Source: Marinobacter flavimaris | GTDB lineage: Bacteria > Pseudomonadota > Gammaproteobacteria > Pseudomonadales > Oleiphilaceae | Length of the DNA: 64,000 nucleotides | Assembly (NCBI RefSeq): GCF_002933295.1 | Contig: NZ_PSSW01000006.1 | Location: forward strand, 1-64,000 | Direction of reading: 5' to 3' | In this document: one piece after another, positions 1 through 8,529 of the stretch | Layout of the letters: every line of letters starts with the position of its first letter | Position numbering within the stretch: position 1 is the first letter of the stretch | Notes under the pieces: generated by a model | The model's database searches: none | What the model saw: only the letters and a program-made list of their open reading frames with translations | Told to the model about the DNA's origin: nothing | Program-made: the position numbers and the translations under genes

Positions 1-123
1 AAGTCCTCTCGGCTTTGCATGAGTCTTTTCCTTTCAGGTTTCGTCACCTTCAAGAAAAGGCCATGCGGGTCGGGAGGACAATCTATCCTGACAATTTACG
101 GACTTTTAGCACTGTTGCTGACA
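1..123 (-). mobile_element. end of an insertion sequence, probably IS21 family, running off the left edge
   Basis: On the minus strand the ligase reading frame is interrupted after GELWI by a sequence starting TGTCAGCAACAG (from position 123). The hexamer TGTCAG recurs at 93-88, 30 bp inside, followed by a further ATTGTCC. Multiple spaced terminal repeats and an end starting with TG are usual for IS21-family elements. An ATG at 20 on the minus strand, preceded by GAAAGGAAAAG, opens a frame (MQSRED) that leaves the window and is probably the start of the istA-type transposase. Family assignment is inference from this short stretch. The other end and the target duplication lie outside the window. 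Confidence 0.4.
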
Positions 124-395
124 ATCCAGAGCTCACCGTCCAGGGGACGTGCCGGAAACCCTCTGGTGAACCAACCGGGTGCCCGATACTCATGACCGCC
201 ACGGGAAAGAAATCGCTCGCCAGTCCAGTATGCTCGCACCCCGTCGAGCTTTTCACTGACCCAGTAGCCGTCCAGCGGCATGCCCTTTTGATACACGTTG
301 GCGAGTGTCAGCTCGGGCTGTTTCGCTACCGCCACGGGGGAAAACAGAAGGGAAATCAGCACCGGCAGCGCGGCGCTGAACAATCGAAACGGCAT
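96..395 (-). pseudogene. periplasmic ATP-dependent DNA ligase, 5' fragment
   Basis: A 99-codon frame starts at 395 with a good ribosome binding site (AAAGGA, 6 nt before ATG). It has a signal peptide (hydrophobic stretch about 6-24, ending AVA-K), then the nucleotidyltransferase core: EKLDGVRAYW with the adenylated lysine motif KLDG, then LSRGGH and PLDGELW. These match the start of the small exported LigE-type DNA ligases, which are normally about 270-290 residues. After GELWI the frame runs into an unrelated tail of 8 residues and stops. The downstream DNA looks like an IS end, so the gene was most likely disrupted by insertion. The remaining motifs and the OB-fold domain are absent, so the product cannot be active. 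Confidence 0.75.
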
Positions 396-472
396 GGCAA
401 TTCCTTTGCTCTCAGTTGCTTTTTCCTACAGAGGTCAGACTTTCCTTTCCGCCCCTGGTCAGCATCCGCGTA

Positions 473-916
473 TTAGTCGTTTCCGCAGGTGCTCCTCACC
501 TTTTCCCGGAAATCCTCACGAATACGGGTATTCTCGGCCTCATTGACATAAATCCGCTCGCCCTGATCGTTGATGTTGTAGAAGGTCGAAACGCTGGCAA
601 GAAACTTGAGGCGCGCCCGAAGCTTTCTGCACAGCTCGGCTTGCTTCTCCGCTTTCTCTTCAGCCTTGGCATTCGCCGCCTGCCGCGCCTCACGCTCTTC
701 CTGCTGCTGATCCAGAAAATCGGTCATCTTCTGATGCCGTTCCCTGGCACCCGCATCTACGCTGGCCGGGGCGGAGTGAACTTTAACTTCGCTTGATGCC
801 GCTTTAGCCGGTGGACGGTCTCCGAAATGGGTCTGGCCATTGGCGTCAACCCATTTGTAGACGCCTGCGTTTGCGGAGAGGGGGATAAGCAATATTAAGA
901 TTACCATTGATTTCAC
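473..916 (-). CDS. DUF4124 domain secreted protein
   Basis: A 147-residue exported protein of unknown function. I chose the GTG start at 916 because AAGGAG lies 5 nt before it; an upstream ATG at 946 exists but has no such signal. Residues 1-17 form a signal peptide ending SANA, followed directly by the DUF4124 signature YKWVDANGQTHFGDRPP. The middle is a charged, Glu/Lys/Gln-rich coiled-coil helix (about residues 65-105). The C-terminal part has Cys residues and YVNEAENTRIREDFR. DUF4124 proteins are common in gammaproteobacterial envelopes but have no assigned job. It is a single gene between the broken ligase and the Tad operon. Family assignment is firm; function is unknown. Confidence 0.8.
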   Translation of the reverse strand: MKSMVILILLIPLSANAGVYKWVDANGQTHFGDRPPAKAASSEVKVHSAPASVDAGARERHQKMTDFLDQQQEEREARQAANAKAEEKAEKQAELCRKLRARLKFLASVSTFYNINDQGERIYVNEAENTRIREDFREKVRSTCGND

Positions 917-1124
917 AGAAGCTCCTTTTCGACCAAAACCTAGCATTCCATGTTGATCAGTTTTATGTGGTTGTTGATTCTTGCTGCAATAATGTTCAAC
1001 TTTGCTTCAAAGAATGCCGGCAAGCGCAAGATACCAAAGATCTCAATTATATTCTTAGTAGTGTGTTTCCAGACGTTCAAATCGGTTATAAAAACCCCTT
1101 GCACCAAAAATCACACATAAAAAG

Positions 1125-2102
1125 CTAATCTAAACTACCTACTTCCTTTTTTGGGTATGCGACTACTATTACTTTTCGATGTTCCGGGGCAGCTTTTCTT
1201 GATGCGCGTTTCCCTGCATCATTGAAGACGCCTCGCCCTTCAAAGCTCACAGAACCGCTTGATATTCCCAACGCAAACAGGAAATCGGCGACCGATTTTG
1301 CGCGATCGAACGAAAGTTTTTCATTCTGCGCTTCCTCACCCAGTGGGTCTGTGTATCCCAGCAATCTGACAGCGAAATGAGATTCGCTGTCGATAATCTT
1401 GGCAATGGCTCTGAACTTGAGCTTCATCGTTTCTGTCAGCTCATGGCTACCCAACCCATACCCTGGAACAGGTAATTTCTGACCGAGATCGCTCTTTGAC
1501 CAATGCGCCAAGACCGAGTCTGCGTAGTTCTGGATAGATCGTTCAATGTCCACGAGCAACGTCACTTCATCAAATGTAACCCGCACACTTTTACCGATTC
1601 TGGAAATGTGGGCGGAAAAAACGCGTTCCAATGGCCCATGTTCAGGGTAGGTAGCGGATATGTAGAACTGATCCGATTGCGCCCCATCTGCTTGATCGGG
1701 ATAAAAGACGCTCCATCCCTTGATCGAGCCACATGAGCTACCTTCACAAGAAAACGCGATCCGATAACCCTCTTTTCGAAGAACCTTTTCAGCCAGGCTG
1801 AACGCGGTCAAAGAGCCAATATGGGATGGGAGATCCAGAACCCTTCTATCGATTTTTCCTTCGTAAATTCTGGATTTATCTGCCTTGAAACCTTCAGTCT
1901 CACCAGGCGAACTTGGGTACAGGTAATTCAACGTGCCCAGCACGAGCTCGTATTGACCAAAGTCTGTCTGCTGCCTCGAGTATTCATGCGCACCATCCAA
2001 GCCTTTATATAGTTGGCTTGATATCGACGCAGCTGAGCTGGGGGGCACAGAAAACAAACACGCGATTGCTGGAAAGAGCCTGAGTAAAATGATCCATTTC
2101 AT
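1125..2102 (-). CDS. OmpA-family outer membrane protein with DUF4892-like N-terminal domain, last gene of the Tad locus
   Basis: 325 residues. A signal peptide (about 1-24, ending SSA-A) is followed by a DUF4892-like periplasmic domain (about 30-190) carrying a conserved Cys pair (SCEGSSCG near 122). The C-terminal OmpA/peptidoglycan-binding domain (about 210-315) has LLGYTDPLGEEAQNEKLSFDRAKSVADFL, the usual TD..G....N..LS..RA motif. OmpA domains bind the peptidoglycan stem peptide, so the likely role is to anchor the pilus machine or secretin to the wall. AGGAG lies 8 nt before the ATG. It sits 35 nt after tadE and closes the operon. A related protein with two DUF4892-like domains is encoded upstream of flp. 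Role in Tad assembly is inferred from position. Confidence 0.75.
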   Translation of the reverse strand: MKWIILLRLFPAIACLFSVPPSSAASISSQLYKGLDGAHEYSRQQTDFGQYELVLGTLNYLYPSSPGETEGFKADKSRIYEGKIDRRVLDLPSHIGSLTAFSLAEKVLRKEGYRIAFSCEGSSCGSIKGWSVFYPDQADGAQSDQFYISATYPEHGPLERVFSAHISRIGKSVRVTFDEVTLLVDIERSIQNYADSVLAHWSKSDLGQKLPVPGYGLGSHELTETMKLKFRAIAKIIDSESHFAVRLLGYTDPLGEEAQNEKLSFDRAKSVADFLFALGISSGSVSFEGRGVFNDAGKRASRKAAPEHRKVIVVAYPKKEVGSLD

Positions 2103-2137
2103 GAAAGAAACTCCTTTTAAAAATGCGCGCCCAAAGA

Positions 2138-2851
2138 CTACCAGCGGATTGGCGTTTGCATTCGAACCACACTCATAGCGCTGACAGGCAGATAATATGA
2201 GCTATTTATGAGGGATAATGCTCTGCACGCCCTCCAGTGAGGGTTTTTAGCGCCTGGTAGGCTCGCATAGGTCTGATAAATAAGATAATTTACAAATGGC
2301 ACAATCATTTCGTAGCACCAATGCCCACGAATCTTTAGCAAATTCGCATCCTGAAGATTAATTCTCACAGTGCCTGTCCCTGCCTTCACAACCTTCTCCG
2401 AAGCGCTTCGCACGTTGAGATTATCGTTTGGCATCTGCTTGATTCGTCTCTCTCGCCTATTGTTATCGAGGTAGTGCTGGGCTCGCTCAAACTCTTTATA
2501 AATGGCCTTGGTCGGAGAAATAATGTCCACCTTACCGATTGGCGCTGCGGGTACCTTCATCGCTGCATACAAAGACGTTCGCCTGATAATCAGTTCCGAG
2601 TAGGTGGCATCCCTCAGATATAACGGGGCCATGGCCTCGGCCAGTTTTTTTTCCATTGCAGCCTTATTTGCGTGGGTGATCGAGCCCTCTCTCGCAGCCT
2701 GAAAAGTCGCATTGTTCATAGTGGACTTGGCGTTATAGAGGAAGCCCATCTGAATTATGCCAAGCGTTAGCATGAGCAGAATTGGCCACAACCACACGCT
2801 CTCTATGATGAAAGAACCTTGTTGCTTGAAGTGACGTCCTTGTCTCTTCAT
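2138..2851 (-). CDS. tadE: TadE-like pseudopilin
   Basis: 237 residues. The N-terminus carries a type IV prepilin-like cleavage motif, QQG followed by SFIIE, giving Gly at -1 and Glu at +5, then a single hydrophobic helix (about residues 14-36) and a periplasmic domain. In Tad systems TadE and TadF are minor pseudopilins processed by the prepilin peptidase TadV and needed for Flp fibre assembly. It starts 16 nt after tadD and is followed 35 nt later by the OmpA gene. At 237 residues it is longer than many TadE proteins. The hydrophobic helix and +5 Glu are visible; the extra C-terminal part has no motif I recognise. Confidence 0.8.
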   Translation of the reverse strand: MKRQGRHFKQQGSFIIESVWLWPILLMLTLGIIQMGFLYNAKSTMNNATFQAAREGSITHANKAAMEKKLAEAMAPLYLRDATYSELIIRRTSLYAAMKVPAAPIGKVDIISPTKAIYKEFERAQHYLDNNRRERRIKQMPNDNLNVRSASEKVVKAGTGTVRINLQDANLLKIRGHWCYEMIVPFVNYLIYQTYASLPGAKNPHWRACRALSLINSSYYLPVSAMSVVRMQTPIRW

Positions 2852-2867
2852 GGTTGCGCTTCCCGCC

Positions 2868-3326
2868 CTATTTCACCAAGTGTTCAATCAGTGCTTCCCG
2901 GGAACGAGCCAGTATTGCGGAACCAGGTGTATCACTCGGAAAGTAATGCTGTGCGTTGTCCAGAACAGCAAGACTCTGCTTGAGCCTCGTCAAGGAGAGG
3001 TTGCTCCAGCCACGAATATCGTCCGGACGTAGCTCTGTGCATTTTTCAAACATCCTGACCGCCGCCTCCAATTGGCCAGTCCGCACATAAATATTGCCTA
3101 ACCGAAGCCACGGCTCATAAGAATCGGGTCGGATCCGAGACACTTTCCGGTAGGACGCCTCAGCCTCAGTGAGCAATCCCGTCTCGTACTGGGCAGCTGC
3201 TTTCTCCAACCAGAAAGCAAATTCTGAGTTCTCTTTCTTTCCGGGCGTGGATGCGCAGCCCGCAACGAGAAACATTACCCCCAAAATAAGAAGACGAAAC
3301 TTCTGCACACTGGCTTTTAAACCCAT
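2868..3326 (-). CDS. tadD: TadD-like TPR lipoprotein
   Basis: 152 residues from the ATG at 3326, chosen because AAAGG precedes it by 7 nt; an in-frame TTG at 3347 is less likely. Residues 1-23 are a lipoprotein signal with lipobox VAGC. Two to three tetratricopeptide repeats follow, including YETGLLTEAEASYRKVSRIR and the repeat built around WLRLGNIYVRTGQLEAAVRMF. TadD proteins are TPR lipoproteins that help the secretin reach and assemble in the outer membrane, in the manner of pilotins. The start lies 10 nt after the DUF192 gene stop. Assignment rests on the repeats, lipobox and operon position. Confidence 0.8.
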   Translation of the reverse strand: MGLKASVQKFRLLILGVMFLVAGCASTPGKKENSEFAFWLEKAAAQYETGLLTEAEASYRKVSRIRPDSYEPWLRLGNIYVRTGQLEAAVRMFEKCTELRPDDIRGWSNLSLTRLKQSLAVLDNAQHYFPSDTPGSAILARSREALIEHLVK

Positions 3327-3336
3327 ATCAGGACCT

Positions 3337-3741
3337 TTACTGTTCAAAATTCAAGTATTCGCCAACTTTTAGAACCGGCGATACGACTTCACCCGCCTTT
3401 AATTCCAATACATATTTTGCACCCGGGACAAACAAGCAACGTCCGGACCGCACGTTGAAGTAACTGCGAATCAAGCGACGTTTTTTATCCAGAAAATACA
3501 CGTCGATTTCAAAGGTCATGCCAATCGTGTGTATTGAGGAACACGGGTATATAAGGAGGCCATCGATCGTTCTCGCTAAACCTTCTTTCTTGAAACCCAT
3601 GAGTCGTTTCATCCAAGTGTCGGCATGACCGATCGTTATGCAATAGCCATTCCCGGACTCCAACGTGGATCTTCGATACGTAGCGTCAAACAACACAAGT
3701 TTCTCTTCGGCTCGCCGGGTAAAGCCCTTTGAAACCGGCAT
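3337..3741 (-). CDS. DUF192 family protein in the Tad operon
   Basis: 134 residues. The DUF192 core is visible: a WMKRLMGF segment, then GLLIYPCSSIHTIGMTFEIDV and FLDKKRRLIRSY, ending with VLELKAGEVV. DUF192 proteins are small beta-barrel proteins of unclear function that often occur near Tad/Flp loci and as secreted proteins. No signal peptide is visible here. The ATG overlaps the tadC stop by one base (TAATG), so translation is coupled to tadC. Its presence between tadC and tadD suggests a role in pilus assembly, but that is only positional evidence. Confidence 0.75.
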   Translation of the reverse strand: MPVSKGFTRRAEEKLVLFDATYRRSTLESGNGYCITIGHADTWMKRLMGFKKEGLARTIDGLLIYPCSSIHTIGMTFEIDVYFLDKKRRLIRSYFNVRSGRCLFVPGAKYVLELKAGEVVSPVLKVGEYLNFEQ

Positions 3742-4631
3742 TACATTTCATATAAAAATTTCATCGCAATCGGAAACCCGAGTACGATAAATGTCATCGG
3801 AAATATAAATGCCACCAAAGGGAAGATCAGTTTGACCGGCGCTTCCATTGCCATCTTTTCCGCGCGCTGAAACCGCTCCACTCGACGCTGATCCGCCTGA
3901 ATCTTTAACGTTTCGCCCAAGCTACTCCCTGTTTTCTCTGCCTGTGCAACTGCGGTTACAAAACTGGTTATTTCCTTCAACTCCAGTCTTTCTGCCAGCG
4001 CGCGGAGTGCATCCACCCGATGCATGCCAGCCCGTATGTCCCGCATGACCTTTTCAAGCTCCAGTTTTAATGCCCCTGCAGGCCCTTTCTCGATTGCCTG
4101 GGTCATTGCGCCGGAAAGGTTCATTCCGGCCTGGACCGCCATTGTCAAAAAATCCAGAAAGGTTGGCAGTTGCTTCAATATCATTGTTTCTCGTTTCTTG
4201 CGCCGGTCCCTGAGGGAAAGAGAAGGCATAACCCACCCCACAATAAATGCGAGAGGCAGGTAAAAAGGGGTAAACGCCTCCAGAAGCCACATCATCAACG
4301 CAAAAACACCAGACGCAGAAATGGCCGCAAGAATCTTGAGCCCGACAAACTCATCCGCCGTCATCAAGTAAGCAACGCCTGACCGACGCATCTGCCGATA
4401 ATAGTATTCAAGGACATCGGTAGGAAAACGCTCCCCCAGATAGAACGCAAAAACCCTCACCACAGGCCACATGACCCGCAAGCCGGCTGGTAAAGGGTCC
4501 ATGTAATCACGCTGGGAGTCCGGAACAGACGATTTGATATTTCGTATCGCGAGAATGAAGAACGCGACTGCCAGGAAGGCGGCGACAAACAACATCGATT
4601 TCATGAGAGTCATTATCTGGGCCTCAGACAT
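3741..4631 (-). CDS. tadC: TadC, inner membrane platform protein of the Tad pilus
   Basis: 296 residues from ATG 4631, which overlaps the tadB stop as ATGTCTGA. It belongs to the GspF/TadC family of polytopic membrane proteins that form the platform on which the ATPase works. Visible features: N-terminal TM helix (about 8-27), a GspF core with the paired helices around FLDFLTMAVQAGMNLSGAMTQAIEK and SSLGETLKIQADQRRVERFQRAEKMAMEAPVK, and C-terminal TM helices ending FPMTFIVLGFPIAMKF. These match family expectation. TadB and TadC probably form a heteromeric platform. Confidence 0.9.
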   Translation of the reverse strand: MSEAQIMTLMKSMLFVAAFLAVAFFILAIRNIKSSVPDSQRDYMDPLPAGLRVMWPVVRVFAFYLGERFPTDVLEYYYRQMRRSGVAYLMTADEFVGLKILAAISASGVFALMMWLLEAFTPFYLPLAFIVGWVMPSLSLRDRRKKRETMILKQLPTFLDFLTMAVQAGMNLSGAMTQAIEKGPAGALKLELEKVMRDIRAGMHRVDALRALAERLELKEITSFVTAVAQAEKTGSSLGETLKIQADQRRVERFQRAEKMAMEAPVKLIFPLVAFIFPMTFIVLGFPIAMKFLYEM

Positions 4632-5478
4632 CAATGGTTATGATTTTTTTAATAAAGTGATATCCGAGGAGTTCGAAAACGATGATGACGGCGCAAACTC
4701 CCCATCCGACGGGATCTGTCCATAATCTGGACATGGCTGATGGCTCAATGTGATAGATGATCAAGGCAAGAAACAGAGGAAGTGCTGCCATCACAATTCC
4801 CTGATATTTCCCCTGTGCCGTGAGCGCCCTGATCTTCCCCTCCATTTCAAGTTTCCGTCTAATCGTCTGCCCAAGTCGCTCAAGCGTATCGGACAGTTGT
4901 CCTCCAATTTCCCGGGATATCTTGATACCTGATGTCACCAGGACCAATTCCTGCAGAGGCATCCGATCACAGAGATTATCCAGCGCGACCGGATACTCTG
5001 TACCCATTCGCAGTTCTTTCTGGAGCAGGCCGAACTCCTGTCTGATCGGTCCCGATATCTCGGCGAGAACAGTGTCCAGAGCGGTGGACATGTTGCCCCC
5101 GGCCCGCATGCTGTTTGCAAGGGCAAGAAGAAAGTCCGGCAAATCGGACAAAAACTGGTTGCGCCGTCGTGAACGGAAGAATCCATACAACCAACTCGGG
5201 AACCAGGCACCAGCAGTCGCTGCAATCAGGGCAATTACAATGGCTCCGCTAGCCAACCAGGCAATAATGAATACCAGCAAAAGCGAAACGATGTTTGCGA
5301 TATAAAGCTTCTTGGGATCGATAAAAATGAACAGGTCTGAAAGGTTTGCTCGTGCAGCCTCAGTGAATCTCTCTTCGTATCGCTGGACACCAATTTTAAT
5401 GTAATAAAAACAGATAGCCGCGAGCAGAAGGGCTAGCAGTGAGGAAGCAAAAACGGCAACCAATACGGTGTCAGACAT
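4624..5478 (-). CDS. tadB: TadB, inner membrane platform protein of the Tad pilus
   Basis: 284 residues. The start is the ATG at 5478, which overlaps the tadA stop (ATGTCTGA); the longer upstream frame is only tadA sequence in another phase. N-terminal TM helix (about 6-27), two further hydrophobic segments near residues 55-90, then the GspF-type core DLPDFLLALANSMRAGGNMSTALD and ISREIGGQLSDTLERLGQTIRRK, and C-terminal membrane helices. Family: GspF/TadB, platform of the Flp secretion machine, partner of TadC and of the ATPase TadA. Length and architecture are as expected. Confidence 0.9.
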   Translation of the reverse strand: MSDTVLVAVFASSLLALLLAAICFYYIKIGVQRYEERFTEAARANLSDLFIFIDPKKLYIANIVSLLLVFIIAWLASGAIVIALIAATAGAWFPSWLYGFFRSRRRNQFLSDLPDFLLALANSMRAGGNMSTALDTVLAEISGPIRQEFGLLQKELRMGTEYPVALDNLCDRMPLQELVLVTSGIKISREIGGQLSDTLERLGQTIRRKLEMEGKIRALTAQGKYQGIVMAALPLFLALIIYHIEPSAMSRLWTDPVGWGVCAVIIVFELLGYHFIKKIITIDV

Positions 5479-7189
5479 GCCTGACTTCCTTTTCTTGATG
5501 ATTTTCCGGCCGTCGATCGAAAATCGACAGGTCAACACGGGCTCCCTGTTCTGCCAGCTTTTCGTAGAACTCCGGAATAAGACCCGTTGCTTCGAACACC
5601 CCTCTGACCTTCCCATCACTTCCATAACCTGTCTGGCGGAAGCGAAAGATTTCCGCCAACTGAACCGTATTCCCCTCTATACCGGTCACTTCGGTAATCG
5701 ATGTCACTTTTCGACTACCACAGGAGAACCGGGTTTGCTGCACGATAATATTTACTGCCGAAGAGATTTGCTCACGGATAGCAGCCAACGGCATCTCAAA
5801 GCCACTCATCATCACCAGGACTTCGAGCCTTGATACGCAGTCACGCGGAGAATTGGAGTGAATCGTTGTGAGTGATCCGTCATGGCCGGTATTCATGGCC
5901 TGTAACATATCCAGCGCCTCCCCGCCCCGGCACTCTCCCACCACGATCCGGTCTGGCCTCATTCGCAGGCAGTTCTTGACCAGATCCCGGATGGAAACGA
6001 CGCCCTTACCCTCCTGATTAGCAGGTCTTGCCTCCAGGCCCACAAGGTTCGGCTGAACCAGACTCAACTCGGCCGCGTCCTCGACCGTAATGATTCGCTC
6101 AGAATCAGGGATAAAATTCGACAGCACATTAAGCAGAGTGGTTTTGCCCGATCCGGTGCCACCCGAGATAATCACATTTCTTTTAGCTTTCACCGCAATC
6201 TCGATGAACTCGATCATCGCAGCGCTGACGGATCCGAAATCAATAAGGTTTTGAGCTCTCAATCTTTCCTTGGCGAATTTACGGATAGTGATGCTCGGCC
6301 CTTTCAATGCGAGGGGAGGGATCACGGCGTTTACTCGTGATCCATCTGCCAACCTTGCGTCCACCATTGGCGAACTTTCGTCAATCCTCCGTCCCAATGG
6401 AGCGACGATTCTTTCAATTGCACTGATGACTGCCTTGTCGTCGCTGAATGTCACATTGGATTTTTTCAAGCGTCCATTCTGTTCAAAAAACAGCTGATCG
6501 GCCGAATTAACCATGATTTCTGTTATCGAGTCGTCGGCGAGTAATTCTTCCAGTGGCCCCAGCCCCACAGCCTCTGCAAGAGACTGCCTGGCAAGTTCTT
6601 CAGGGTCGATTTCCAGAGGCAGGTCCTCTGCGTCATTAACAATTCGATCAATTGCTTCCCCGATAACCGCTCGCAGCTCGCCGTCACTCAGGTTATTAAC
6701 ATCAATCCGTCGCAGATCAAGGAGCTTAACGAGCCGGTCTCGAACGCAGACCCGCCAGGTCGCATAGAGTTCTTCGTGCTCAGAGACACTGGACTTAGAG
6801 ACTGCTTCCGACTCGGATTTGTTTGCGGAAACCGGTGAGAACAATCCGGTTTGCTGGCTTATGCCGGCAGTCTCGCAAGCAGAACTGCCTTGAGATCGCT
6901 TGCTGATAACCTGAAGAGCGTAATCTCCGATTACTATCGAGTCCTCAAGCTTTATGGGGCCATGAACGGAAACCTTGGCACCATTTACGATTACACCGGT
7001 TCTTGAAAAGTTATCTTCGATAAAAACGCCTTCTTCTCGCTCTGAAAGCCAGGCATGTACTCCACCGACCTTCCGTCCCTGAAGAACAATCATGTTGTCG
7101 CGGTCGCGTCCAATTCGGCATTTCTCCTCTGCGCAGTGGACCTTCTGAAGAACCTTGCCCCTCTTTGAAGCTACCTGTATCTCGAACAT
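5471..7189 (-). CDS. tadA: TadA/CpaF secretion ATPase with an N-terminal FHA domain
   Basis: 572 residues, about 100-150 longer than a standard TadA/CpaF. Residues 1-98 form an FHA (phosphothreonine-binding) domain with GRDRDN (27-32), H45 and VNG (68-70). A Ser-rich linker follows (about 100-140), then the CpaF ATPase: Walker [10 protein letters not shown] (343-351), Asp-box TVEDAAEL, Walker B region [15 protein letters not shown] (411-425) and His-box TTIHSNS. The ATPase drives Flp export and assembly at the inner membrane. In the FHA part the usual Ser of the S-x-x-H motif is Gly (GGVH) and the later N-G-T is TGV, so phosphopeptide binding is doubtful. No tadZ gene is present; in many Tad loci the FHA-like element belongs to TadZ. 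The start is 3 nt after the rcpA stop. Confidence 0.9.
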   Translation of the reverse strand: MFEIQVASKRGKVLQKVHCAEEKCRIGRDRDNMIVLQGRKVGGVHAWLSEREEGVFIEDNFSRTGVIVNGAKVSVHGPIKLEDSIVIGDYALQVISKRSQGSSACETAGISQQTGLFSPVSANKSESEAVSKSSVSEHEELYATWRVCVRDRLVKLLDLRRIDVNNLSDGELRAVIGEAIDRIVNDAEDLPLEIDPEELARQSLAEAVGLGPLEELLADDSITEIMVNSADQLFFEQNGRLKKSNVTFSDDKAVISAIERIVAPLGRRIDESSPMVDARLADGSRVNAVIPPLALKGPSITIRKFAKERLRAQNLIDFGSVSAAMIEFIEIAVKAKRNVIISGGTGSGKTTLLNVLSNFIPDSERIITVEDAAELSLVQPNLVGLEARPANQEGKGVVSIRDLVKNCLRMRPDRIVVGECRGGEALDMLQAMNTGHDGSLTTIHSNSPRDCVSRLEVLVMMSGFEMPLAAIREQISSAVNIIVQQTRFSCGSRKVTSITEVTGIEGNTVQLAEIFRFRQTGYGSDGKVRGVFEATGLIPEFYEKLAEQGARVDLSIFDRRPENHQEKEVRHV

Positions 7190-7192
7190 GGC

Positions 7193-8524
7193 TTAATCCA
7201 TCAACGATTCGTTCAGTTTTCCATCCGCCCAGGGTTTGGACATCCGGCGCCCCAGTTCCAACAGCTCCCTGTTCTTCTGGCTGTCCGCTGATATCAGCTG
7301 CGGAGTCACAAACATGACAATTTCCGTTTTTTCCTCAATCGTTTCGGTAGATCGGAACAACGCGCCGAGAAAAGGAATGTCTCCAAGAAAGGGCATTTTT
7401 GTCGACTGGTCAGAGGTGTTGGCGGCCGCCAAACCGGAGATAACGATGGTTTCTTCGGCCTTGACGTTAATGACGTTCGCAACGTTTCTGGTCAACAGAC
7501 CAGGCGTGTCTCCCGCCTGATTAGCACGATCTATGGAACTTACCTCCGCGGCGATGCTTGTCATGATGTTGCCCTCTCCATCGACTACAGGCTCGATTTC
7601 AAGGGCGATCCCGTAGGAGCGAAACTGGATGACAGGCCGGCCCAACTCATCAATCGTCTGATAGGGGAGCTCACCGCCAGAGTTGAATTCCGCTAACTCC
7701 CCACTTCGGGTCACCAGCTTGGGAGAGGCGAGAATCGACGCTTCGCCGCTTTCTGCCATTAAATCAATCTGGGAACCCAGACCACTACTCAGGCCGGCAT
7801 AGCCATAGAAACTGTCTACTCCGGCGCCACCGACCGCAGTAAGAATCTCCTCAGAAAAATCATTTGCATCGGGAGAAAAAACGGCAAACCGTGAATTGGT
7901 CCCAAACGGCGCGTACAGTCCTACCGATGGCCCCGCCGCAACCTGGCCCCAGCGGATACCAAGTTGCTCGGCTGCTTTACGATTTACCTCAATGATCTGC
8001 ACGTTCATCAACACCATGTCTTTCATGGTGAACGCTTTTTCCGTAGTCAGATCGAGGCTTCCCGGTAACGCAGCTGAAAGCTGGGTGACTCTTTCTCTGT
8101 CCTCAGGAGAAATCTCGCCCTCGAAGATCAAAACTCCGTTTACCTGCTCCAGTCGAAGATTGGGGATCCTCTCTGCAAATTCCCGCGCAGCCCTCAAGGC
8201 TCGGGAGAGGTTTTGCTGGAAAACCGTCACAACGAATCGTGTCCTTCGCTCACCGGCCGTCCAGACTTCCACCGTGCTCTCGCCGACACCATCGGCAATA
8301 AAAAGCAATTGGCCGTTATCCAGTGCCCGATAATTAACGACGTCGGAATTTCCAACAGCCACTCTTTTCACGTTTGCCAGATCAAAGACACGCACTTGAC
8401 CGACAAACATTGATACATAGGTCGTTTCGGCTGCGGTAAGAGAAGAAACCTGAAATCCGAGAATTAATACCAGCAGCAATCTTCGGGCTAACAGCTTTTC
8501 CAGGTTGATTATCATGTCAAACAT
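7193..8524 (-). CDS. rcpA: RcpA/CpaC outer membrane secretin
   Basis: 443 residues from ATG 8524 (GGAG 8 nt upstream); an in-frame GTG at 8533 is the alternative. A signal peptide is followed by the pilus-type N-domain (AETTYVSMFVGQVRVFDLANVKRVAVGN), a BON-like segment (RIPNLRLEQVNGVLIFEGEI) and the secretin domain with VNVQII-type strand, ILASPKLVTRSGELAEFNSGGELP and the signature VIVISGLA followed by PFLGDIPFLGALFRS. Secretins form the outer membrane channel through which the Flp fibre leaves the cell. Gene order cpaB-rcpA-tadA is standard, except that tadZ is missing between rcpA and tadA and no rcpB is seen. Confidence 0.92.
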   Translation of the reverse strand: MFDMIINLEKLLARRLLLVLILGFQVSSLTAAETTYVSMFVGQVRVFDLANVKRVAVGNSDVVNYRALDNGQLLFIADGVGESTVEVWTAGERRTRFVVTVFQQNLSRALRAAREFAERIPNLRLEQVNGVLIFEGEISPEDRERVTQLSAALPGSLDLTTEKAFTMKDMVLMNVQIIEVNRKAAEQLGIRWGQVAAGPSVGLYAPFGTNSRFAVFSPDANDFSEEILTAVGGAGVDSFYGYAGLSSGLGSQIDLMAESGEASILASPKLVTRSGELAEFNSGGELPYQTIDELGRPVIQFRSYGIALEIEPVVDGEGNIMTSIAAEVSSIDRANQAGDTPGLLTRNVANVINVKAEETIVISGLAAANTSDQSTKMPFLGDIPFLGALFRSTETIEEKTEIVMFVTPQLISADSQKNRELLELGRRMSKPWADGKLNESLMD

Positions 8525-8529
8525 CCTTG

